Positions 53,197 to 64,000 of a stretch of 64,000 bases of DNA are shown in pieces; positions within the stretch are counted from its first letter, which is position 1; each line of letters starts with the position of its first letter. A model generated the notes under the pieces. It had not been told where the DNA came from. It made no database searches and saw nothing but the letters and a program-made list of their open reading frames with translations. The DNA is from Takakia lepidozioides. Taxonomy: Eukaryota > Streptophyta > Takakiopsida > Takakiales > Takakiaceae. Made by a program: the position numbers and the translations under genes. The DNA lies in the NCBI GenBank assembly GCA_030704615.1, contig CM060732.1, forward strand, positions 78,535,053-78,599,052, written 5' to 3'.

Positions 53197-56100
53197 ATGG
53201 CAATGGAGATGGGAATAGAGGAGGACAAGGACTTGTGTGCCACAGTGATGGCTCTCTTCCGGAATAGCCAGCAGCCAGAGCACCAACATCTTTGCGCGGT
53301 GGTGGCAGCCATGGCTGAGGTCCTTAGGGAGCAGTCCCTCTCTCCCACTCCCACAGCGTATTTTGCGGCCACAATGTCTTCCTTGGAGCGCCAAGGCGCG
53401 GGGCCTTCCCACAACGAATCAGTGACAACTGCTCTCTGTTCATTTCTGGCTATGGTTCTCCCAGAGACCCCTACCCCTGTATTGAGATCAAAGAGTGGTG
53501 CTTCCCTACTGCTGTTGGGGAAAATTCTAGCCATGGATACATCAAATGCTGGTACTGTGAAAGCCGGTTTGTCCTGTCTGGCGTTTATTTTCCGAGCAGT
53601 GGACAAGTCGAACTGGCTAGCCCTGGCTCCTTCGTTCAGCCTTTTCCTCCAGCATTGTCTTGATCATCGACCTAAGGTGCAATTTTCTTCCGGACAAGAA
53701 GCACATTGGTTCATGGGGTGGGGCTGGGAGATATTTGTAGAGCTCAGATTGAGGAATGAATCTTTGACCATTGAACAAGGCATACAAGTAATTTCCGGAT
53801 TGAAAGACATTTGCACTGGTATTAAGCCAGTCCTGTCTGTAATGCACACAGATAAAAATTAATTTTACTTCTTCAAGATTTTGTCTGATGGCCACAGTGG
53901 CCTCTATCCACTTCCTCTCTTCCTTCCTCCCTTCTGTTCTTCACTGGCCCAAACTGAGTCCTATTTCCTCACAGCATCTGAACATGCCACCACCTTTTGG
54001 AGGCACAGGAGTGGTCTCAGGACAGAATGTGGCTGGAATCGCAGAGAGCAACTGCTATCAATAACCTCAATGTCACTATTTGTTGAGGTCTAAACTAGGG
54101 GCAGAGGGATCGAGGGTCTAAGGGTCAAAGGCTTTACTCCTTTCTTTGTGGTTTAAGGATGAATATATTGTGTGCTGCGTCTGTGGTAAAGGGCTTATAC
54201 ATCTCATGGAGGAGTGATGGACTGTGCCTGAAGTCTAGACCAATTTCAGATGTTTCTCTTTAGTGTTCTACTTTCAGCAAGGACTATTTCACCAGCAAGT
54301 GTGGCTGTCTGTGTATTGGACATGTTTCTTAGGTGCGAAAGCGCGCTCAAGCCTGCATGGCAGAGGTTCTAGCTGGGTTGCAAGGAACCCAGGCATTGGG
54401 GACAGCGAGTGATTCGATAGTTAGTTTATTTGAGCGGTCCCTGACTGCTGTCTCCAAGACCCAGGGAAATTCTGCCAACACAGGTGCAGTTGAGGTTTTG
54501 CACATGCTGGGGGCATTGAAGCATCTCCTGCCACTTTTGTCACGGAAGGCAATTGGGCGAATTTTGCCCCACCTTGGCACACTTCATGAGCTCCAGCAGC
54601 CTTTGGTGACCCGGCATGTTCTGGATATGCTACAAATTCTCTTTATGTTTCCTGGTGCTGACATTCCAGCTGTTGCTCTGGGGGAAGTTTTGGGAAGATT
54701 GGGAGCTTTGCTTTCATCAGGGGAAAGACGGAACACGGTAGATGAGGTTACAGCTGTTGCCCGTGTGATGCAGCATGGGTTTCAAAGGCTCCATGCAGCT
54801 GACCGCAATATTTGCATCACCAAGTTACCTTCTGTTTTTCATTCCCTTGCAGGTACACTCATTCCAAACCTTAGATACTGCTGGAGCTCTCAGTACCGTT
54901 CCTTTGCCAATGCTCAAATTTTAAATGTATGTGTGATTGCAAGGGAATACCTCAGGAAGATGAGGTCTCAAAATTACCCTGTGGGTGTGGCACTCACAGA
55001 TGGAGTGTCAGGCCTGTATCTGGTGGCAATTTCTTCGAATGTTTTGTACTGACGTGGGTTTGTCGAATTGTGGAGTTTTTTTCAGGGCTTTTGGCGTCAG
55101 AGCAAGAAGAGACGGTTTTTGCGGTAGCAGAGTGTATGCGAAGCTTGGTAGGGAGCTGTATTGACGAACTTATGATTCAGCAAGGCATTAGCCAGGTACA
55201 GTTGCAGGGGGAGCATCGTAAGGGAGGCCTGATGCCAATTGAGCGCATCTGCATAACTGTTGAGAGCACCTTGAGTTACCAATACAGTACGGCTTGGGAC
55301 ATGGCCCTCCAAGTGGTAGCTGCTCTCTTTGACAGATTGGGTATTCTACATCTTCTCATGTTACTGTTTTCCTCTGCCCCTCCGTCTTGTGTATAAACTT
55401 GTCAGAGATCAAACCTCTCTGCCACAGGAGTCCGTCAAGGAAACGTAATGGAGATCAAACGGCATAGGGGTATCATTATTCCCCCCCCCAGGAACGCCCA
55501 TGGCTTTGATGACTTGGGCCGAATTCACTTTGGAGAAGGATAGCAGATCTTTCGCTCAGTCATCGTATGGCCTGCCATCGTCTTCCTCCTCAACAACCAC
55601 CAGTCCCTCCTCAATCACTTCGTCCTCTCCCTGCGCAAAACCTTTTCTTTTTCTTCGCCTGCATTCGAAGGGATATATTTCGCATGTAAAAGCCTTGACA
55701 AAAAATGCATGCTTCAATGCACACAATTTTCATTCCTCTCCAAAGTATTCATTTCCATGTCTCTCCACACCCAATATCAATCTACTCTCTTCCACAAAAG
55801 TATGCTGCAGACAGTCAATGAAATTTTGCTGCAAGCAAAAAAATGAGTGTGAGAGAACCTCCAGAAACTGCATGCGCTACATACTTGGTTGAATCTGCAC
55901 AAATCACTTGCACTATACGCCTTCAAAGTCTTCCAAACCCAGAAAAACACGTCTACAACTTGAGGTTGTAGACTCAACGGTTGTTTCCTGTAACTTGTGG
56001 AGGGCCGTGTGTCTGGTCAGACCTGCAGGAGCGTGCTGGAATATATTGGTGTACTAAATCATGTTGCATGATGGCAGGCAGAGTTTCGTCTTTGCTAATG

Positions 56101-59100
56101 GCGGGAACTGTGAAGACTCTTGGAGACTTACAAGACCTTCCTGATGAAGACATAACTTGCCGTAAGCAGGTACTTAACTATTGTTCCCACACGCAGGAGA
56201 TTCTAGCACGGGATTAGTGGAGATTCCAGGCTACCCTGAACCTTCTTGATCATTGTTGGTTTGTATCATGGCAGCTGCATAAGACCATAGGAGCAGCAGT
56301 TGCAGCTATGGGTCCAGATCATTTGCTGGCTATGCTTCCTCTTGAGATGGATGGACCGGATCTTTCAAAATCTAGGGTTTGGCTGCTACCTATTCTGAAG
56401 CAGCACATGGTGGGCACACGTCTTCAATTTTTTGCCAAAGACCTTCTTCCTCTGGCTGCTCGCCTACGTGAACGTGCTCGGAAGGTGAGATGATATTTGA
56501 GCCTTTTGTTATTTTGTGACTATGTGCATGTCTTACCCTCTTCCAATTTGAATGTAACCAAGATTTTTCAGTTTTCTGTGTTTTCTTCCGTCTCACCGGA
56601 AGTTATGATCATCAGTCCAGACTCTGTCTCTTCTTTAGCATCATCAGTTTGAGGGCTGAAGAAAACCTGATTTGGAACTCAGGGGTTTGTCTCTCCTCTA
56701 GCGTTCAATCCTGGATCAGCAAACTATGTAGTAGTATGTTAGGTATGATGTATTCCTGCTTTTGCTTGCTGTGTAAATTACTAGGAAATAGTTGTGTAAA
56801 GGGTCTGTCCTGTGTCTAAAATGTATAAAATTGTCCAGTGTGCCACAGATGGAAAGCCGGTGGCAACCAAGAATGCTGAATCATGTGTGCAGTCGCTTTG
56901 GGCGCTATTGCCATCAGTCTGCAATTATCCTTCTGACACTGCCCAAAGCTTCAGCCTTATTGCCAAGTCGCTGGGGGATGGGCTCAACAAGGAGCCTGAG
57001 CTCAGGGGTATTATTTGCACCAGTTTGCAGGTTCTCCCTTCTCTCGCCCATAAGCTTTTGAGCTTCCCATAAACGTATCAACTTTTCTTTTTCCCATTTC
57101 TTCTCTCCTCTCGTTACTTATGAGTACATTCTCTCCTGCTGCATGTGGACTTGTGGAATCAGCCATTCAAATATGCACGCTCTATCTGGCTTCCCTGTGG
57201 GCACCCACTAGCATTTAATTTTTGCACATGAATAGTTTGCATCTTGTAAAACTGCACCGCAATGCTCTACAAATGGCCTTTCTATAGGCAGCAGCTCTCT
57301 TTTGACTTCCGATTGTGAAAAGGAATTTATAAGGCATGGGGAGACACTTAGAAGGGTAGTAGGAGAGAAAACACAGTGACTTGGCAGCAGTTTGTTAGCT
57401 TCCATCAGTGAAGTGCTTCTTCTTGCTAAGTTGTTGAGATTTTATACGACAACTTACAAACCGCATGTTGCATGTTGTGTTATGTGTGCAGTCACTGGTG
57501 TGGCAAAATAGGAAGGCACGAGGAGACAAGTTAGAGGGAATCAAGTGGGTAGAAGACCACAATGAAGAGAGTTCAGAGGAGGTAGGCTCAGCTGAGCAAC
57601 ACGCTCGGGCAATGTATACACCGGAAGTAGCATCAGCAAATCTGGCAGCAATGGCTGGATACTCTCGCAACTTTCTGCCTCTCTTGTTCAACCTATTTGT
57701 CGCTTCTGCCCCAGAGAGACGTGGGGACTTACAGGTCAGGTTTGTTTGAAAGGCTTTGTGGCAGAGAAGGCTTTGAGACAGAGGGTGTTTGTTCTCAAGG
57801 ATTAGTTAGTGGCTGCAGTGATAGTGTTAAATATGACCTTACAAGTGTGTCCTTTAACACATGGCAGGGTCTTATTGGAGACAATATAATTGTTTTGAGG
57901 GTATGCACTTAGTGACACATGCCGCTGCAAATCCTAAGCTGGTATCACTTTTACAGGCCACAATTGGAGCGATTGCTTCCATCTCAGACAAGCAGACAAT
58001 CAAGAACTTTTTTGTCGCAATCATGAAGAAGCTTTTGCAAGCAACCATGGAGGCTGCCACTACAGGTGCTCAGCAAGAGGGTGCTGGGCCCATGCAGGTG
58101 GATGCCCCAAAGCCTGAAGAGAGTGCCGCGTCACGAAGGTGAAGTTCGGAGAGCATAGTCTTGTTTTGCTTGTGAATTGTGCTTCAGTAGAGTTGATTAG
58201 TGGCCGTAGATGTCCCATTGAAGTGGTTAGTTTGTCAGCACTGTATACCTGGAAGTGACAATTCTCATAAAGGAACATTCGGACTTGTAAGCTGGACCCC
58301 GTATATAGACTTACAATCTCAGCATCATTCCTGCTCAGGTGTGTATTTATGGATTTGGCACTTTCTTTAATCGAAGGCTTGGATGGTGAGGCTCTCGGCA
58401 TGCTCTTCACCACTGCCAAGCCTGCCTTACAGGTGTAATACTTCTCACTCTGTTGTCTAAGGGTTCTATGTATTTTGAGGCCAGTCCTGTTGTCACATAG
58501 TCAGTAATTCACTTTTGGCTCACAAAATGGAAGCTGCTATGAGATTTTTGGTCAAGTGTGTACTTCTAAGAAATGAAACTGGACTGAATCATCAGCTTAG
58601 GCAATCAGGCAGCCTGTGAGAGCAGTGCTAATGTTTTTTTATGCATTTGCAAACAGGACCATGATGGAGCAGTTCAGAAGAAGGCTTACAAGGTGCTAGC
58701 CAGCATCTGTAAGGTAAGTTGTGTCATAATCCCAAGTGTCACATCTGTCCAAATGGCAACAGTTCAGTTTGACTCGAGTCACCGGTTTTCAAGCTCGCTG
58801 TCGGGCATTACTCTGCACTGCCAGGCCTTGACTGCTAGTTCGCACATGACAGCATCCTACTGTTACATACATAAGCAGGGTATTGTTGCACATTTCACAA
58901 TTGCAAATTCAGTGGGCGCAACTCAACACAAACCTTGTGGATGGGAGGTTTAGCTTGCAGTTTTCTGAGTAACGTTTTCCTATGTTTACCATTTATTTCA
59001 CAGTAAGAGGTTTAGCCCCTGTGGGTGTGAATTTCATCACATAGCACTTGCTAACTCCAGTGAACAGTTCAAATCTCCTGTTGGCATTAGCAAATACTAA

Positions 59101-62100
59101 AGTACGCAGCTGAAGAAGCCCATACTCCTCTTGCATTCACGGCAGAATATATGTTGTCAAGTTCACAGCTGTTGGTTTGGTGGGTCATTCGATGTTTACT
59201 GTGTGTGCCTGCTGATCTCCCCAGGCAAACAAAGACTTTGTATCTACAAAGTTAGACGAAATTCTGGAGACGCTGTTGACTTCACTGTCCAGTGTTCAGT
59301 CATCTGCGAGGCGCCACCGCCTGAACTGCCTCCATCATCTGATCCTCCATCTCTCCAAGGTCTCCCTCTTCATACCTCCCGTCATATTTTACCACTTTCC
59401 AGTATTTTCCTGCTTTGTAGGCTGCAGCTGCTGCTTTTGGCACCTATAGACTTCCTTAACAAAAAACCTTCCCCCTCCTCTCCTATTCTCCCTCACACTT
59501 GCTTAGTTGGAGGGATATGAACTTCTGAAGGTAACTAGATGGACAAGTGTTATGTGGGTTCGTGGTTGAGGGTGCAGGCAGGGGACCAAAGGAGGGACGA
59601 GGCAATAGCCACCCTTATCAGCGAAATCATTTTGGCAACTAAGGAGGTGATAATGGCTTCTCCTTTTCACATTCCTCACACTTTCTAGTGTGGAGCGACA
59701 AAACTTCCAAGAGTTAATTTAGGGGAGAATAATTGTATTGGAAGTGTGTTAAGCAGACCCTATGGGCTAAGTCTGTCGGGCTAAGTCCAATATGGATGAG
59801 CAGGTTTGAGCACTTCCATCCATAAGCTTTAGACATGAACTCAAGCTGAAGTGGTGATGACTGGTGGGAAGTGTCCTTGTTGCTGAAACAGACGAACAAG
59901 AAAACTCGAAATGCAGCTTATGATTTGCTTATTGATATCGGCCATGGCATGGAAGACCCTGAGAGTGGCGGTTCCAAAGACAGGTTGCTGCATTTTTTCA
60001 GCATGGTGAGGATCCTTTTCCAGGAATCATGCATTGAGCAGATTTGGCCTTGTTGCAGTGGTATTTGCTTCAGTATTCTAGTTAGTAGTGATCAGTTTGT
60101 TGTGTATTTGAGCACTTGGAGTAGCACAAGAGAATTTGCCCGCCGTAGTCTGAAAAGTTTGAATGTTACTGGTAAATTGAATATTGCAAAAAGGAATGCC
60201 ATGCCAAAGCCATATGGTGTCTTTTTTCTTTTCTGCTCTCACCATGGTTCGGGCACATTTTGGAATTTAAACTCCATTTCCAGTCCATCACAACATACCC
60301 TTCAGCACAAAACTAGGGGTACTCCTGTGTGGCAATAGGGTGTAAGTTGACAATGCATACTTCCACTGATCAATTTTTGGCACAACTCTGTCCTTCGATG
60401 AGCTGCAAATAATACCCTATTTCTGCTGACTGTCTAGAAGGGTAGCTCATGATGATACTCGAGCAAGTCCTTTGGAGATTTAATCTTGTCACAATACAGC
60501 ACATATTCTATGGCCCCCTAGGTGTGAGCAGTCATGAACTACAACCTACCCTGGTAGTTGTAATACTTTGCTGTAGTTTTATTGGCCATTGATGGTCTTG
60601 GTGGTGGGGTCTACTTAGTATGCTAAAAGTGAAACTCTAAATGTTTTTGTGACAAGGTATTGCTTCTAGCCTATGAGAGCAGCTGATATGAAGTTTTATG
60701 CATGGGTTTGATGGAGCAGATAGTCGGATGCTTAGCTGGAACCACACCGCACATGGTGAGTGCGGCTGTAGTGGGTCTGGCAAGGCTGTTGTATGAGTTC
60801 TCAGCAGACCTTTGTCATACTGTACCTGACCTCCTGCCTTCCGCACTCCTTCTGTTGCACTGTAAAAACCGAGAAATTATCAAGGTACTAACACTTCTCC
60901 TTTACGCTTTTTGTCTATATTTTCATTGACACATTGCTTTCTGATCTCTTTTTCTGGATGTATGTCTACCATGACTGGAGATGTGCTGATAGAGGCACGC
61001 AGGGTACCCTTTCAATTGTAATCTGTTTGGCTCAAATTTGCATTACTTGCAAGGCTGGAGTCTTCTTACTGGGGGGGGACTATTGGTTGGAGGGCAGTCA
61101 GTGTTAGGTTTGGTGAAGGTGGTGATAGCTCGGTTACCAGCAGCAGAACTGGAGCAACATTTACGCAGCTTAGTAGAAGGATTGATGCTGTGGACTGACG
61201 ACTCCAAGAATCACTTCAAGGCTAAGGTATGTGATTGGTCTACGGCCAATAATCTGGCAACGCAATGTATGTTTGGATGCCTGGCATCATATGCTTCCTT
61301 ACATTTTTTGTATCCTTTGAAAGCATATGGTCCAAATGCAGTGTGCACTCTAATCTGTCTAGTTATGCTGTCTATCGTCCTGAAAAGTTCTTGCAGTCAC
61401 CTTTTTGTTGGTCCTCATGATGTAGGTACGTTCCATAATTGAGAGACTGGTTCGAAGATGCGGCATGGAGGCTGTCTCTGCTGTCATGCCTGAGGAACAC
61501 ATGAAGTTACTGACAAATATTCGCAAAGTAAGTCTCTCTCTCTCTCTCTCAACTCTCGACGTGATGAGTTCAAGGTCAGGTGGTGGGGTCAGTTGAGTAG
61601 CATGTCTAATACCAGATACCCTAAGATAATTGACTCTATTGCTTGGAAGCAAGACCTGGCAGAGAAGGGTAGAAGAGATTTTGAAGTATCTGAATATTAG
61701 CCCAGAAGAATTGCCCCTGCTAGATGAAGCTGACAAGAATTGCCCCTGCTAGAATTGCATCTAGGACCTTAAGGATGATCTCAAGGGCCTACCTACACTT
61801 GGCACTAGACTGAAATTTAAACTCAGGGTGGGAAGCCTACATTTGGAACAAGTAATCAGATGCGGTAATCTCCCAATGTGCGTGCAGCCTGAGACAATAT
61901 CCATTTTCTGATACATTGTCCGGGATATTCTCATCAGAGAGTTACCCTCTTCAGGAACATCAAGAACATTGTTCCCGCACCTCTGTTCACCAACTTTGAA
62001 AATCTTGAGGCTGAGCCTAGGCCTTGTTGGGGTCTAATGGCTTTCTAAAGGTTATCTGGAAAACCCAGACTAATTGTGTTTATCATGGTAAGTCACACTA

Positions 62101-64000
62101 CTGTAGTGAGCCCCTCACAAACGTAGTGTCTGTTCCCTTCTGTTGTGCCTGCCCAAACTGGGTGTGGGGTCTGTGGCACATTCACTCTCTTGAGGTGGAG
62201 CAGAGATCAATGACAAGTGAAGGCATCTTTCAAGCTGGCATATTTCAACTCTTGCTCCCCTTGCTGTGGGAGTATCATAACTTAGGGGCACTCTGCCTTA
62301 TGTAAACATCATATTTATGTCGTAAACCGACATGGTGTGGATCTTAGATGTGTTTGCCCGTAGGCCAACCAGCTTGTCTCAAAGTCTTGTTGAAGCCATT
62401 TCACTTGACATATGAGAGTCAGTGCTGGGAGTCTGTACGACTGCAATCTCAGTATCAAAAGAGAAAGAGGTCTGTGTGAGTTCAATGGTTCAAAGAAATA
62501 AAGATCATGTGATGCTGGTTGCAGACAAAAGAGCAGGCGGAGAGAAAGAAGAGAGGCACTATTGGGGAGGATGACACAAAGTCTGTTCAGTCTGGAGCAA
62601 GCACAGCTCGGTACTGTTTCTCTGCTTCTCTTTGGGGGAAATCCAATTTGAAATGAAGCCCTGTTGTGTAACAGTTGGATCTCACATATTTGAACCTTTA
62701 GATATAAAGCCAACATATTCAGACAATGCCAAGTTTCTTTTGGTTCTAAATCCCAAGCTGCAGTTAGTGTGCTTTCTCACCATAGGAGGAGATTCCCGAA
62801 TTGTTTGTGAACAGTATGCCACCTTTCATCTGTAAATCTTGGTTACTGGAAGGGCACATGTGAGTCTAATGCGAAGACTGTGCCACTTACAAACCACTTT
62901 TTGTAGTGCAGAATCTAAATTGCTTTTCAAACTGCATGTATGTTGCATGTTGGTCTATGGACAGGAGGAGCAAATGGAATCATACTGATGTCTTTTCTGA
63001 GGACGAGGGAGAGGATGATAGTGACGATGAGTATGGAAGCACTAAAGCTACAAGCCTGGCCAAAACCAGCTATCTAGGGAAATCTCAGGGTTCCACCAGG
63101 TAATATAAGTTTTATGGTCCTGTAACATGTTCTCTGCTTCTGTATGGAGTTTTCCTGTCGGTGCCGGTATTTGAAGGAGAGGAAATCATTGTAATGTGAG
63201 CAATGTAGTTGATATGTGTTCAGAGTGGCTCTCGAGGCTTCAGACATGGAACCCATGGTGAAAAATAGAATGTAGGTCAATACGCACAACATAAGTGTCC
63301 ATAACTGGAGCTTGTCTCTTACTGTTTATGTTTGGCTTACTCATACTTAATTCCTTTTTTTCTGTGCAGGTCCAGGAAGCTGCGCAAATCAAATAAGAGA
63401 CTTCCAGCTGACTCAATGGAGACTGACCAGGGCGAGCCCCTGGATCTGTTGGACACACGCAAGACATGCGCAGTACTCTCAGTCAAGTCGCAGCAGAAGC
63501 GTCCTGATAGTGATGATGAGGTAGAGTATACGGCTGAAGGGCGCCTGATTGTTGATGAGAATGCAGACCGGATACGTGAGAAGTTGAAGAAGAAAAGGCA
63601 GTGGGATGACGATCACCCCGAGGGAATGGCGACTGCCAGCCAGGGTGGACAGAGTAGGAAGCGAAGGAGGGGTGGAGAGAGCAAGGGAGGCAATAAGGAT
63701 GGGAACAGGGTTGGTATCAAGCCAGGGATGGCCCGAAGGCCTAAGGCTGAGGCTACAAGCTGGGCGTACACAGGTGACGAGTATGCAAACAAGAAGAGCA
63801 AAGTTGGGGGAGATGTGAAGAAGCAAGGGAAGTTGGAACCCTATGCATATTGGCCACTGGATCCCAAGATGCTGAATCGGCGCGAGGCCAAGCGAACCGC
63901 TGCCCGAAAGGGGATGGCTAGTGTAGTGAAGGCAACCCAAAAAATGCGAGGCATGAGTGCCAGCAAGGCTCTGTCCCTTAACAGCTCAACTAGGAAACGC
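53197..64000 (+). CDS. RRP12: RRP12-like ribosome biogenesis protein, 19 exons, 3' end beyond the window
   Basis: RRP12 is a HEAT-repeat protein needed for rRNA processing and nuclear export of ribosomal subunits. Exons: 53197-53676, 54333-54852, 55086-55340, 56078-56169, 56275-56484, 56839-57030, 57492-57734, 57957-58138, 58339-58432, 58657-58713, 59225-59359, 59578-59646, 59892-60005, 60720-60884, 61098-61226, 61426-61527, 62525-62610, 62965-63099, 63370 to the edge. All borders are GT-AG with matching phases. Diagnostic segments: EHQHLCAVVAAMAEVLREQ, DHRPKVRKRAQAC, GTVKTLGDLQDLPDEDITC, NKKTRNAAYDLLIDIGHGME, GTTPHMVSAAVVGLARLLYE, MPEEHMKLLTNIRK, the acidic VFSEDEGEDDSDDEYGS and YTGDEYANKKSKVGGDVKK with LEPYAYWPLDPKML. 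The end is Lys/Arg-rich. ATG 53197 fits the family N-terminus. No frameshift was found; probably only the last few codons are missing. Confidence 0.93.

Noticed and set aside
63479-63940. 153-codon minus-strand open frame
   Set aside because: Antisense to the last RRP12 exon, whose sense frame matches the conserved C-terminus.
1-64000. CRISPR array, operon structure or bacterial origin
   Set aside because: Spliced genes, LTR and LINE elements and a plastid-targeted protein show eukaryotic nuclear DNA; tandem arrays here lack unique spacers.

Overview
The window is nuclear DNA of a photosynthetic streptophyte, most likely a non-seed land plant or a close algal relative. The evidence is a nuclear photosystem I gene (psaD) with a plastid targeting sequence, PLS-type pentatricopeptide (PPR) sequence, a chromodomain-carrying Ty3/gypsy retrotransposon, a plant-type phosphoribosyl pyrophosphate synthetase and an intron-rich RRP12 gene. 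The sequence alone does not name the species. Gene density is low, and most of the window is transposon-derived or unassigned. Layout: 1-2.7 kb holds short hAT-like elements with perfect 8-bp target-site duplications. 2.7-7.4 kb is a repeat field with tandem units, inverted repeats and GGACTG arrays around a dead MULE-like transposase. 8.2-10.7 kb (+) is an F-box/leucine-rich-repeat gene with two apparent frameshifts. 14.0-14.9 kb is a decayed ~165-bp tandem array just ahead of a complete eight-exon PRPP synthetase gene (15.05-18.4 kb, +). 20.6-25.2 kb (-) is a six-exon gene of unknown function whose exons are duplicated copies of one peptide module; three of its introns appear to start with GC. 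From 25.8 to 52 kb is mainly a transposon graveyard: a 5'-truncated LINE, CACTA-like MITEs, remains of SWIM/MULE-type transposases, a 6.3-kb gypsy chromovirus inside a PPR pseudogene, a PPR fragment cluster, gypsy and copia fragments, a LINE in two separated pieces, and two copies of one tRNA-derived SINE family. Inside this region are an intact two-exon psaD gene (49.7-50.8 kb, -) and an unassigned open reading frame of about 430 codons (37.8-39.1 kb, -). From 53.2 kb to the right edge runs a 19-exon RRP12-like ribosome-biogenesis gene (+), cut by the window end close to its C-terminus. The genes do not form a pathway cluster: psaD serves photosynthesis, the PRPP synthetase feeds nucleotide synthesis, RRP12 serves ribosome maturation, and the F-box protein would act in ubiquitin targeting. 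The clearest new material is the repeated-module gene with its shared GC donor sites, the small non-autonomous transposon families with definable ends, and a 77-bp PPR-leader fragment inserted into a tandem repeat with a 4-bp duplication. Exon borders were placed by eye from splice sites, phase and remembered family conservation; no database search was run.
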